Both the position numbers and the translations under genes were made by a program. Positions 1-6,921 of a DNA stretch of 10,069 nucleotides are shown piece after piece. The notes under the pieces are model-generated. The model worked only from the letters and a program-made list of their open reading frames with translations. It made no database searches and was not told the origin of the DNA. Position 1 is the stretch's first letter, and each line of letters starts with the position of its first letter. Source of the stretch: Clostridia bacterium (GTDB lineage: Bacteria; Bacillota_E; RBS10-35; JAJYVN01); the NCBI GenBank assembly GCA_027335515.1, contig DAHWHT010000229.1:1-10069 (forward strand). Direction: 5' to 3'.

Positions 1-494
1 CGGCGGGCGGTGGAGCCCGTCAGGGTGCCGATGCCCACGGCCCCACCGGCCAGGGCGGCCGCGGCCAGCAGGCCCAGCAGCCAGCGCTCCGGGCGCGCCG
101 TCGGTCCGCCGTATGCGGCGCGTTCCAGCCGCGGCGGCAGCGGCCCGCCATCCCAGACGGTGAAGGTGGACCCGCCCCGCTGCGTTCCGGCCTGCCAGCG
201 CAGCGTATACAGCCCGGGGGCCAGGGTGGGCAGGCGCAGGCGCAGGGCGCCGGACGTCGCCGTCCCCTGGGCATGCGCCACCGTGTTGCCGGCCGTGTTC
301 AGGATCGCCACATCGCCGGTCGCTCCGGCGGGTAGCGGCACGGTCGCCGTCGTCGGCGCGGTGGTCCAGACGGAACCGGGCGCCGGGGCGAGGCGAACTG
401 TGGCCGCGGCCGCCGGAGCGGCGGCGAGGCACCAGAGGAACACCAAGACGGAGATCACGGCGGGCGAAAGCGCGTGGCGGCGGGCGTCGGACAT
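1..494 (-). CDS. CopC-like secreted membrane-anchored protein, partial (3' end beyond left edge)
   Basis: The reverse strand is open from an ATG at 494 to the left edge, giving 164 visible residues. A GGGAGGGG ribosome site lies 11 nt upstream. Residues 1-35 form a signal peptide: MSDARRHAL, then a hydrophobic core VISVLVFLWCLAAAPAAAA ending in an AxA-type cleavage site. Residues about 36-115 resemble the CopC/YobA immunoglobulin-like fold, with APAPGSVWTTAP near the start and LAPGLYTLRW followed by GSTFTV at the end. A transmembrane helix follows at about 143-160 (WLLGLLAAAALAGGAVGIG). CopC proteins carry copper outside the membrane and are often fused to CopD membrane domains, so the missing part may be CopD-like. 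The usual mature N-terminal His copper ligand is absent; the predicted mature protein begins near TVRL. Copper binding is therefore doubtful, and a structural role for the fold is equally possible. Confidence 0.7.
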   Translation of the reverse strand, partial: MSDARRHALSPAVISVLVFLWCLAAAPAAAATVRLAPAPGSVWTTAPTTATVPLPAGATGDVAILNTAGNTVAHAQGTATSGALRLRLPTLAPGLYTLRWQAGTQRGGSTFTVWDGGPLPPRLERAAYGGPTARPERWLLGLLAAAALAGGAVGIGTLTGSTAR

Positions 495-693
495 CGGTGC
501 GGGAGCCCCTCCCTCAGATCGACATCCGGTGCTTACGCCGGACCTGGCGGTCGTCCCTGCCCGCCGGACCCGTTCGGCAGGATCCGGCTGCGGGTGGCGG
601 CCGGGACGCGTGCCACCGCAGCCGTGCGAGCCCCGGCGCCCCGGCAGGCCCGCGCGCTCGGCCGCCCGTCGCGCCGATCAAAATGGGCCGGTG

Positions 694-1635
694 TCAGCGA
701 GCGATGCGGTCGTAGGCGGCGAGGATGCTCACATTCTCCGCCGTCAGCGCGCCCTGCCACTCGACCTTCGCCACTTCCCAATCCTGGGGGAAGCGGCCCC
801 ACGACCAAGTCGGCAGCCAGGACCCGTCGTCGCCCTGGGTTTCGATGAGGTGGTCCAGATTCTCCTCGATGGCCGGCCCAAGGGCCGCGGCGTAGTGTGC
901 CTGGGGAGATGGCGCCACCTGGACCGGCTGGAGGACGTAGCCGCCCCACTGCGCCCGCTCGGTGGCGACCTCCTGGCGCGCGTGACCGTCCAGGAGGTCA
1001 TAGAATTCGACGGCAAGGGGTTCCGGCAGCCGTGCCGCGAGCCGCAGGTATGCGAGGAGGTCGTGCATCCCCAGAGGACCTTCGTGGCCCGCCAGCAGCG
1101 AGAGCGCCTGGCGCGTCAGCTTCGGTACGAGTTCACGGGGGAAGGCGCCTGAGAATTCCCAGAGGTATCCGACCAGTTCAACGGTGGGATTGATCCGGTT
1201 CGCGCGCCAGTTGGCGTATTCCCACCAGGGTGCGCGCGGATGGCGTTCGACGGAAGGCGGCACGGGGTCCCAGCGCTGCGCGGCGGTGTCCAGTGTCGCA
1301 CCCAGGTAGCGGAGGGTGTTTTCGACGAGGCGGGGGGTCTCACGCGGGTGCAGCCGCGAGACGTATTGCAGGGCGACGCTGGTTGCCATCGCGGAGGAGT
1401 CGGGAAGGCGGAAGTCCGGCTCCAGGGCGTTGCCGAAGCCGCCGTCCGCGTTTTGATAGGCGGAGAGTTCCCGTACCACCCCCTCGGCGTCGCCGCCTTC
1501 CAACGCATACAGGAAAAGCGCCCGGTCGATGGGACGAGCCTTCCGCAGCATGAAGGAGCGGGCCGCGGTGTAACGCTGGGCAGTCAGCTGCAACGCATCA
1601 GGCGCCCGATTCGGAGTGGTGTGGTTTCCGCCCAC
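694..1635 (-). CDS. Prenyltransferase/squalene-oxidase repeat-type alpha/alpha-toroid protein
   Basis: This 313-residue protein starts at GTG 1635, three bases after the stop of the AraC-type gene, which suggests translational coupling. It shows the repeat signature of the terpenoid-cyclase/prenyltransferase toroid superfamily: QNADGGFGNALEPDFR at residues 61-76 and a second copy of the type QGDDGSW at 267-273, separated by mostly helical sequence with aromatic patches (WWEYANW at 137-143). Bacterial stand-alone proteins of this kind are common in Firmicutes and have no assigned reaction. No DxDD cyclase motif is visible, so cyclase activity should not be assumed. There is no signal peptide or membrane segment, so it is probably cytoplasmic. 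The first ATG-coded methionine lies at residue 29 and would be an alternative start, but the preceding residues (ALQLTAQRYTAARSFM) look like genuine helical family sequence. A strong ribosome site is not visible before the GTG, which fits coupling. Confidence 0.72.
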   Translation of the reverse strand: MGGNHTTPNRAPDALQLTAQRYTAARSFMLRKARPIDRALFLYALEGGDAEGVVRELSAYQNADGGFGNALEPDFRLPDSSAMATSVALQYVSRLHPRETPRLVENTLRYLGATLDTAAQRWDPVPPSVERHPRAPWWEYANWRANRINPTVELVGYLWEFSGAFPRELVPKLTRQALSLLAGHEGPLGMHDLLAYLRLAARLPEPLAVEFYDLLDGHARQEVATERAQWGGYVLQPVQVAPSPQAHYAAALGPAIEENLDHLIETQGDDGSWLPTWSWGRFPQDWEVAKVEWQGALTAENVSILAAYDRIAR

Positions 1636-1638
1636 AGG

Positions 1639-2442
1639 CTAATCGATCTCGTTACAAGAGGGCTTGAACAAATCGGACATGCCGAGGGTTCCGGCGTTGC
1701 GCCGCAGAAGGTCCGCGGGTGTGAGGCCGGTGAGCGCCCGCACATCTCGCGCCATGTGCGCCTGGTCCGCGTAACCCGCCACAGCGGCGAGGGCCGCGAG
1801 GCCCCCCTGCCGTACGGAGCGGCGCGCCGCCAGGAGCAGGAGGAGCTGCAGGCGCAGGATGCGGTGCAGGGTTTTCGGGCCGTACCCGAGACGTTCGCGG
1901 CAGCGGCGCAGGAGTTGGCGCTCGCTGAGGCCCACGCCGCCGCAGAGCGATCCCATGTCTGCGAGACGCGTGGTGGCGATGCGGGCGGCGACGGCCTCCA
2001 CCGCCTTGTCGGTGGGCCCTGCGCTGTGCAGTCGGCTGGTCAGGAAGTCTTGCAGCAGGTGGAGCCGGCCGGACGCTACGGGTGTTTGCAGGACTTGCTG
2101 CGCCAGCGTCGCAGCGGGGCGGCCGAGCAGGTCTTGCAGGGGAACATGGCAATCCAGCAGCGCCCGCGCGGACACCTTCAGCCATGAAGGCGCCGCGCCG
2201 GGACGAAAGCGGGCCCCGAAGACCACGGTGCCGGGGGGGATGTCGGCTCGGACAGGCAGCGTGGCGGGGCCTGCGACGATCGGCGGTCGGTCTCCGACGA
2301 AGACAATGTCGATACAGGCATCCGGCAGGACGAGGTGGGGGACCGGGCCGCGCTCCACCACCGTCGACCACAGGCAGACGAGGTGGGGAGATAGCGAGGG
2401 GTCGGCAGCGAACTCCCCGCGGCCCTGGAATCGTTCCGGCAC
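1639..2442 (-). CDS. AraC-family transcriptional regulator with DUF6597-like N-terminal domain
   Basis: The gene encodes 267 residues from a GTG at 2442 with a weak AGG ribosome site about 8 nt upstream. The N-terminal half matches the DUF6597 type of sensor domain: LPDACIDIVF at residues 39-48, followed by PGTVVFGARFRPGAAP at 70-85. The C-terminal half is an AraC double helix-turn-helix: first HTH at about 160-192 (SLCGGVGLSERQLLRRCRE), second at about 214-246 (LAAVAGYADQAHMARDV then LTGLTPADLL). The GYADQAHMARDVRALTGLTP stretch is the diagnostic AraC signature. The regulator lies directly upstream of the toroid gene and probably controls its own two-gene unit; the ligand is unknown. The start codon lies just behind a stem with a U-run at 2459-2497, so expression may be governed by premature termination or read-through. 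This control is inference; the AraC assignment is firm. Confidence 0.88.
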   Translation of the reverse strand: MPERFQGRGEFAADPSLSPHLVCLWSTVVERGPVPHLVLPDACIDIVFVGDRPPIVAGPATLPVRADIPPGTVVFGARFRPGAAPSWLKVSARALLDCHVPLQDLLGRPAATLAQQVLQTPVASGRLHLLQDFLTSRLHSAGPTDKAVEAVAARIATTRLADMGSLCGGVGLSERQLLRRCRERLGYGPKTLHRILRLQLLLLLAARRSVRQGGLAALAAVAGYADQAHMARDVRALTGLTPADLLRRNAGTLGMSDLFKPSCNEID

Positions 2443-2458
2443 GTCGCGACCTGGTTAG

Positions 2459-2497
2459 AAAAACGTGTACAACCCGATCATTCGGCCTTCCACACGT
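2459..2497 (-). terminator. Intrinsic-terminator-like hairpin directly upstream of the AraC gene
   Basis: On the minus strand ACGTGT (2497-2492) pairs perfectly with ACACGT (2468-2463). An inner stem CCGA/TCGG (2485-2482 with 2477-2474) closes an ATGA loop. TTTT follows the outer stem at 2462-2459, then CT. The two stems are separated by a small internal loop. The structure ends 16 nt before the AraC GTG start. It could terminate transcripts from the upstream tnpB-like remnant, or act as an attenuator within the AraC leader. The stem is short and not especially GC-rich, so the strength of termination cannot be judged by eye. Confidence 0.45.
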
Positions 2498-2510
2498 CCG
2501 CCCGACCAGG

Positions 2511-2537
2511 CTTTCGCCCCTTTCGCCCCTTTCGGCC
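2511..2537. repeat. Three tandem 9-bp copies of CTTTCGCCC
   Basis: CTTTCGCCC occurs at 2511-2519 and 2520-2528, and CTTTCGGCC (one change) at 2529-2537. On the minus strand these read as repeated GGGCGAAAG units, each with a GAAA flanked by G/C, inside the proposed structured RNA. The last copy can form GGC-GAAA-GCC. The unit length is a multiple of three, but no supported gene covers it. Confidence 0.8.
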
Positions 2538-2719
2538 TTGAACTTGCCCCTTGCGGGGTTGTAGGCAACAGGCGGACTCGGGCTACGCGGCAACTGCCGC
2601 GCATGCCGGGGTTTCCACCCGGACCGGAGAGCGTTCGCACGGCTCGCGTCCGTTGCCAGGATCGGCCCGGTCCCGCGGCTCCGCCCCTTGCTGGGTCCCC
2701 GGTGGCCTGTCAGGCCCCC

Positions 2720-4080
2720 CTACGGGTTTTCCGCTGACCCCGCTAACAGCGCCCTTCCCCACCGCGTCCGTTGCAGCGCCACCAGGGCCGCCCACGGGCC
2801 ATCGCGTTCCCCACGGCGCTTCCGCCAGCGCACCAAGGCCCGGCCGCGCAACGCGGTCAGGCCTCGCTCCCCGATGGCATTGGCGCGCAGGATCCGCGCC
2901 GACCCCAGCATGGTCCCGATCCGCTTGCCGTTGGCCGCGATGGTCCGGGCTCGACCGTCCGCCGGAGAGCCTTTTTCCACAGCCGCCGGTCTCTTACCTC
3001 CACCTCCCGCCGCTGGGACGCTGCGTCCAGCGCCTGACACACCCGCCCGATCCGTTCCTGCACCTTCGGTGAGAACCGCCGCCGGTGCCCCAACGCCTTC
3101 CGCCCGATGCAGAGGGCCGCGGCCTCATGCACCGACCGCCCGAGGACCTCCGCGCAGCGCCACCGACCCTCCACCGATGTGTACGCGGGGTCCACCAAGA
3201 CCGCGGATACCCCGAACCGCCGTGCCCGCCGGTCGATCGGCTCCGCCAATTCGGAGTACGGGAAGTTACTGCTGTACCGGTTGAAGGCACGGTTGGTGTC
3301 GTGCTCCTTGGCGAAGCCCAACTCCTCACGCGCCAGCGGCCTGCCCGCCTCCAGGGCCGCGTCCACCGCCAGATTGGCGACCACGCCCACCAGGTAGGCC
3401 CGCCGATCCGTGCCCGCCCGCCACATCTTCGGGCGTGCAGCCAGACCCGGCCTGGGGCCACGCCCACCTGCAGTTCGCCCGCATACTTGTGCAGGCCGAC
3501 CTCCGCCTCGGTGTGCAACCCTCCGGCCAGCCCCGACGGCCACGACTCCGGGTTCCCGTCACGCCCCACGTTCGCCATGGCCACCCCGTGCGGGTTCAGG
3601 CCCAGGCCGACCACGCCCCGGCCGATGTCGACCGCAGCCTCGGGCGCCGCCGGCATGAAGCTCACGTGCGCACGCCACCGTCCCGTCGCGCAGCGCAGCA
3701 GTTCCACCGTGTAGGGCCGCCCGGACAGCACCAGGTCCCAGAGCAGCGCCTCGTACTTGCGGGGCACCTACGGCCGTCCCGTCACTCGTGGGCCTCGCTG
3801 TAGGTGGCGCGTTCCTGGACCTTCCCCTGTCGCCGGTACGTGCTGTGCCCCGTCTTCTCGCTCAGGTGGGAGATGGCTGCCACCAGCGTGAAGCCCTCGC
3901 CCACGGCGAGCGCGAGGCGCAGGTTCGGGTTCCCGCCCTTGGCCGCGTCCCCCCGGCTGTGCAGCCGTCCCCGGCGGGCCGCGCGCCACTCCGCGCGCCG
4001 GCGCCTGGGCATGTCCCGTCGCCAAAGCCGCCGGCGCACGCCGCCGAAGTCATTGGGCAGGCGGCGTCGCGTTCCTCCTG
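2720..4080 (-). pseudogene. Decayed TnpB-related (IS200/IS605 OrfB-like) gene, 5'-truncated and frameshifted
   Basis: Homology-like segments follow each other in different frames on the minus strand. About 4080-3782 contains WRAARRGRLHSRGDAAKGGN and then NLRLALAVGEG, ending at a TGA. From 3767 to about 3425 are VPRKYEALLWDLVLSGRPYT, RWRAHVSF and GLGLNPHGVAMANV. From about 3420 to 2980 are AGTDRRAYLVGVVANLAVD, RPLAREELGF, VDPAYTSVEGRWRCAEVLG and SVHEAAALCIGRKALG. A last segment to the TAG at 2720 contains TMLGSARILRAN and RTRWG. These match the TnpB-related accessory family of IS605-type elements. The RuvC-I position that normally carries Asp (DxN) is Gly in GLGLN; the RuvC-II Glu in REELGF remains. 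Each junction shifts by the same phase (one base lost or two gained). The N-terminal part typical of the family is missing. No tnpA is present, so the element cannot move by itself. The family call is firm; the exact limits and last frame change are approximate. Confidence 0.8.
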
Positions 4081-4147
4081 GGCGCCGGACCGGTCCGCCA
4101 GCCCCGCGGCCGCCTGCCGAGTCGTCGGGTGCGTTGCCGGTGCGGGT

Positions 4148-4374
4148 CTACCCATTCTAAGCGATCCCATGCCGGGCGGATGCGGCTCCTTCCGGCGCCG
4201 GTTCGGCCCGGGTGGGCGGCGGCGATGCGGCGCACCGTCCCAACGACCGCAAGGAGCCGGTGCGCGGGAGAGAATGGGGGACGAGCGGGCGGCGGGGGTG
4301 GACGAAGCCCGTCGCGAGCAGGCCGCACGGGACGGCATCCAGCCGCAGCCAGGATTCAGGAAGGGGAGCAACCG
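4148..4374 (+). promoter_or_regulatory. Untranslated leader of the GNAT gene with overlapping inverted repeats
   Basis: No gene is supported between the tnpB-related remnant and the acetyltransferase. The stretch holds a perfect 9-bp inverted repeat CGGCTCCTT (4183-4191) / AAGGAGCCG (4251-4259). A 7-bp repeat GCGCACC (4230-4236) / GGTGCGC (4259-4265) shares base 4259 with it and lies partly inside its loop. CCGGCGCCGG at 4192-4201 is self-complementary. The left arms could compete in RNA. A strong ribosome site AGGAAGGGGAG sits at 4358-4368, before the TTG start. No convincing -10/-35 pair or U-run was found, so a regulatory role is only a suggestion. Confidence 0.25.
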
Positions 4375-5277
4375 TTGGAAACCGACCTGGGGGCCGTGCG
4401 CTTGCCGGATGGTACCGTGCTGGAGCGGATCGCGGTGGACGGGCCGGACGCCACCTGGAAACCGAGGTTCCTGTCGCTGTTCGGCCACAAGGCGCCGGTG
4501 TATCTCGGACATGTGCGGTACGCCCTGGACGGACCGCTTGAGGGACTTTCCACCTGCTTTGCCGTCGGCTGCGTCGCCGGGGTGCCGGTGACCGCCGCCA
4601 TGGTGGCCGGCGCGCACGGTGCCGGGATCCTCGGCCACGTCTACACCGTGCCGGATTGGCGGCGGCGCGGAGCCGCCAGCGCCCTGTTCCGCGCCCTGAT
4701 GCCGCTTTGCGCCGCCCGTGGCTACCGGGTGCTGACACTGGGCACCAACCCGGACGGGCACGCGCGCCATCTCTATGAGACCTTCGGGTTTAGTGCCCTG
4801 ACCCCGACCGCCGGCTCGATGCTGTGGGGCGACGGCGCCCCCCCGTCCGGCTCGCCAGGCGTCGGCCCGCTGCGTTGGTCGGACTGGGGGTGGGTGAGCG
4901 CCGCCGCCTGCGCCCCCCTGGCGGCCGGTGAGCCCCTGCCGCGCAGCCGCTGCCTGCGCGTGGGTGGTCCGGGGCACGTGGAGGGGGCCTTCATCGCCGC
5001 GCGTTCGGACGGCCTGCCGTTGGTGGTATTGCGCCGGGGCTCGGCAGCCGTCGGCTGGGCCGGGCGGACCGGCGGCGGAGAACTGGACCTCTACGTGCGT
5101 CCGGGGCAGGAAGACCTGGCACCGCTCCTGGTCGCCGGTTTGAACCTGGCGCCGGGGGAGCGGCTGCTTTGCGTTGCAGACGGCTACCGCGGCCGGGCCC
5201 TGGAGTCCGCCGGCTTGCGCCCGGTCGGACCGGGCGCCTGGGTTGGGCGCGGGGCGGCCGGGACCGCCGGATCCTAG
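4375..5277 (+). CDS. GNAT-family N-acetyltransferase, two-domain
   Basis: The chosen start is TTG 4375, giving 300 residues, because AGGAAGGGGAG ends about 6 nt upstream; the frame is open further upstream but the sequence there does not look coding. The N-terminal domain is a GNAT fold that transfers acetyl from acetyl-CoA to an amine. Motif A is ILGHVYTVPDWRRRGAASAL (residues 85-104), with RRRGAA as the pyrophosphate-binding loop; motif B is HLYETFGF (132-139) with the usual general-acid Tyr at 134. Residues about 160-300 form a second part ending in ELDLYVRP, a helical stretch and LESAGLRPVG, which resembles a degenerate second GNAT half. The substrate is unknown. It is cytoplasmic, with no signal or membrane segment. 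It stands alone between two dead mobile elements, so context gives no pathway. Stop is TAG at 5275-5277. Confidence 0.85.
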   Translation: METDLGAVRLPDGTVLERIAVDGPDATWKPRFLSLFGHKAPVYLGHVRYALDGPLEGLSTCFAVGCVAGVPVTAAMVAGAHGAGILGHVYTVPDWRRRGAASALFRALMPLCAARGYRVLTLGTNPDGHARHLYETFGFSALTPTAGSMLWGDGAPPSGSPGVGPLRWSDWGWVSAAACAPLAAGEPLPRSRCLRVGGPGHVEGAFIAARSDGLPLVVLRRGSAAVGWAGRTGGGELDLYVRPGQEDLAPLLVAGLNLAPGERLLCVADGYRGRALESAGLRPVGPGAWVGRGAAGTAGS

Positions 5278-5334
5278 GGCGATTCCCAGGAGTTGCCGGA
5301 TGATTTGGCGACTGGGTAGCCAACTGCTGCGAAT

Positions 5335-5973
5335 GTGGTCACGACGTTGGGCGAAACCTTTCTGTGGGCGTTGCGGGAGATGGTCTCCGCACGCTTGGGC
5401 GACGCCCGGCTCAACGGACGGCTGGCCCGATTGCTGGCCGCCTTCATCTCGTATCCTAACGGCTCCCAGCCGGACACCTTCAAGAGCTGGGGGGACCTCA
5501 AGGCGGCCCACGATGGCCGGCTGGCTCAAGGGCAGGAGAACCGACTTTGGCAGGCGGCCGCGGACAGCGATGTGCAGGGGGTGTATGGGGTCACCGTCCA
5601 GCGGGCCGACCAGCGCCCAGAACGTCAAGCGATGCTCGCGCTGCAGGTCGTCACGGTCGAAGTGGCCGCGCCCGCCGGCAAGCGCGCCCTGGGGTCCGTC
5701 ACGGTAACCGCCATCCTGGCACGTGAAATCGGGTGCCCCCAAAACCAGGCCCCCCTGCACTGGCTGCTGCTGACCAACCTACCCGTGACCACCGTGGAAG
5801 ACGTGGCCCGCTGCTTGCAGTGGTGGGCTTGGCGGCTGCTGGCCCTCACCTACGCGGCGCGCGAGCATCCAGAGCAACCGTGCACGCTTTGGAGCGGTTC
5901 GCGATACGGAGGCGCTGAGGTGGCCGCGGGCAGTGCCCGTGCCCCGTACATCAGATCAGAGGCAGCGGCGTGA
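5335..5973 (+). pseudogene. Internally deleted Tn5/IS4-type transposase, DDE core missing
   Basis: The ORF of 212 residues begins at GTG 5335 without a clear ribosome site. Residues 1-62 match the Tn5-type N-terminal DNA-binding domain (LGDARLNGRLARLLAAF, then SWGDLKAAHDGRL). Residues about 68-163 match the late part of the catalytic domain (RADQRPERQAMLALQVVTVE, PLHWLLLTNLPVTTVEDVAR). Residues 165-183 match the C-terminal helical region (AWRLLALTYAAREHPEQPC). The segments that should hold the first two catalytic Asp residues (between about 65 and 68) and the YREK-type segment with the catalytic Glu (between WW and AWRLL, about 163-165) are absent. Full-length relatives are about 450 residues or more. 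The joins keep one reading frame. The last 25 residues look unrelated, so the 3' end is also lost. It cannot catalyse transposition. It may be a simple remnant or a retained DNA-binding inhibitor. No terminal inverted repeats were recognised. Confidence 0.75.
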
Positions 5974-6087
5974 GCAGCAGGGTACACAACTGGGCATCCG
6001 AAGAACGGCGGCGGCGATCTCTCGCCGAGCGTGGCCGTTGCGGCCCGTCCCGTCGACCAAATGCGGCCCCCGCAGGAGCGGTCGAGC

Positions 6088-6918
6088 GTGTCCTCCCCAC
6101 CGTCTCATGTGTCCGTCCCGCCGTCCGATGCCGAGCGGGAGAAGCTGCGTGCAACCTTCACAGAGGACGCAGAGCTCTACCATCGCGCGCGTCCGGGATA
6201 CCCCGAGGCGCTGTTCGACGAACTGGCGCGCATTGCGGCGCTGCGGCCCGGGGCGCGCATCTTGGAGATCGGGTGCGGCACGGGCCAGGCCACGCTTCCG
6301 ATGGCCGTGCGCGGTTACCGCGTCACCGCCGTGGAACTCGGTGCCGAGATGGCCGCTGTGGCGCGGCGCCACTTGGCTGGCGTCGGGGACGTTCAAGTCC
6401 ACACCGCGACATTCGAGGCCTGGCCGCTGCCGGCGGACCCGTTCGACCTGGTGATGGCGGCGACCGCTTTCCACTGGATCGACCCGGCGGCGCGCTGGCA
6501 CAAGGCGGCGGCGGCCCTGACGCCCGGCGGGTCGGTGGCTGTGTTCGGCAGCACCCACGTCGCGGGCGGGGAGGAACCGTTCTTCGAGGAAGTGCAGGCC
6601 TGCTACGAGCGCTTCATGCCCGGGACACCAGCGGGGCTGCACCTGACCCCGGCCGACAACGTGGCCGACGAGAGGGCGATGGAGGCGGCGGCCACCGGCC
6701 TCTTTGAGCCGCCCGTCTGCCGGCGTTACCGTTGGGAGATCACGTACGACACCGCCGGCTACCTCGATCTCCTCCGTACCTACTCCGGCCACCGCGCCCT
6801 TGACCCCGAGAACCGCCGCGGGCTGCTTCGGTGTGTGTCGGACCTAATCGACGGCCGCTATGGGGGACGGGTCCGCAAGTCCTACCTCACGCTCTTGATG
6901 GTCGCCCGCCGTCGTTGA
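6088..6918 (+). CDS. Class I SAM-dependent methyltransferase (Methyltransf_11/25 type)
   Basis: I chose GTG 6088 (276 residues) because AGGAG lies at 6074-6078, 9 nt upstream. An in-frame ATG at 6061 would add nine residues but has no ribosome site. The Rossmann-type fold is clear: motif I ILEIGCGTGQAT at residues 58-69 binds S-adenosylmethionine, the acidic residue ending strand 2 is Glu83 (TAVELG), the post-II/motif III region is FDLVMAATAFHWIDP (119-133), and LTPGG (144-148) follows. The start AEREKLRATFTEDAELYHRARPGYP and the end YSGHRALDPENRRGLL are typical of the ubiquinone/menaquinone-like small-molecule methyltransferase group, but nothing here fixes the substrate. It is soluble and cytoplasmic. 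It may share a transcript with the tiny ORF that follows; it does not look linked in function to the transposase remnant upstream. Confidence 0.9.
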   Translation: MSSPPSHVSVPPSDAEREKLRATFTEDAELYHRARPGYPEALFDELARIAALRPGARILEIGCGTGQATLPMAVRGYRVTAVELGAEMAAVARRHLAGVGDVQVHTATFEAWPLPADPFDLVMAATAFHWIDPAARWHKAAAALTPGGSVAVFGSTHVAGGEEPFFEEVQACYERFMPGTPAGLHLTPADNVADERAMEAAATGLFEPPVCRRYRWEITYDTAGYLDLLRTYSGHRALDPENRRGLLRCVSDLIDGRYGGRVRKSYLTLLMVARRR

Positions 6919-6921
6919 TGC

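Larger units (their letters stand above)
2459..2720 (-). ncRNA. Candidate structured RNA (omega-RNA-like tail or AraC leader)
   Basis: No convincing protein is encoded in this 262-nt stretch. On the minus strand, reading from the stop of the tnpB-like remnant, it contains: GGCCT/AGGCC with a 3-nt loop (2716-2704); CCGGG/CCCGG with a 7-nt loop (2622-2606); CGCGGC/GCCGCG with a 4-nt loop (2601-2586); a long-range helix GTCCGCC/GGCGGAC (2577-2571 with 2502-2496) enclosing CCCC-GCAA-GGGG (2558-2547) and a run of GAAA-type segments; then the terminator-like stem. Two GNRA-type loops (GCAA, GAAA) are visible. Position and length fit the omega-RNA that lies at the 3' end of tnpB genes. The same position also makes it the 5' leader of the AraC gene. 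I recognise no known riboswitch consensus. Function is unproven. Confidence 0.35.

Noticed and set aside
10..1152. A 380-residue plus-strand frame
   Set aside because: It is antisense to the CopC-like and toroid genes and has a low-complexity Arg/Ala/Pro composition.
2458..2720. Known riboswitch (glycine, c-di-GMP, SAM or cobalamin type) in the AraC leader
   Set aside because: CCGAAAGGGGCGAAAG slightly recalls the glycine-riboswitch core, but the remaining conserved parts of that class, and of the others, are not present.
3862..5760. A 632-residue open frame on the minus strand
   Set aside because: It lies antisense to the acetyltransferase and the Tn5-like ORF, both with clear motifs; its product is Arg/Pro/Gly-rich, as expected from stop-poor GC-rich antisense sequence.
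5278..6087. Terminal inverted repeats bounding the Tn5-like remnant
   Set aside because: Comparing both flanks gave only a shared CGGATG, too short to support element ends.
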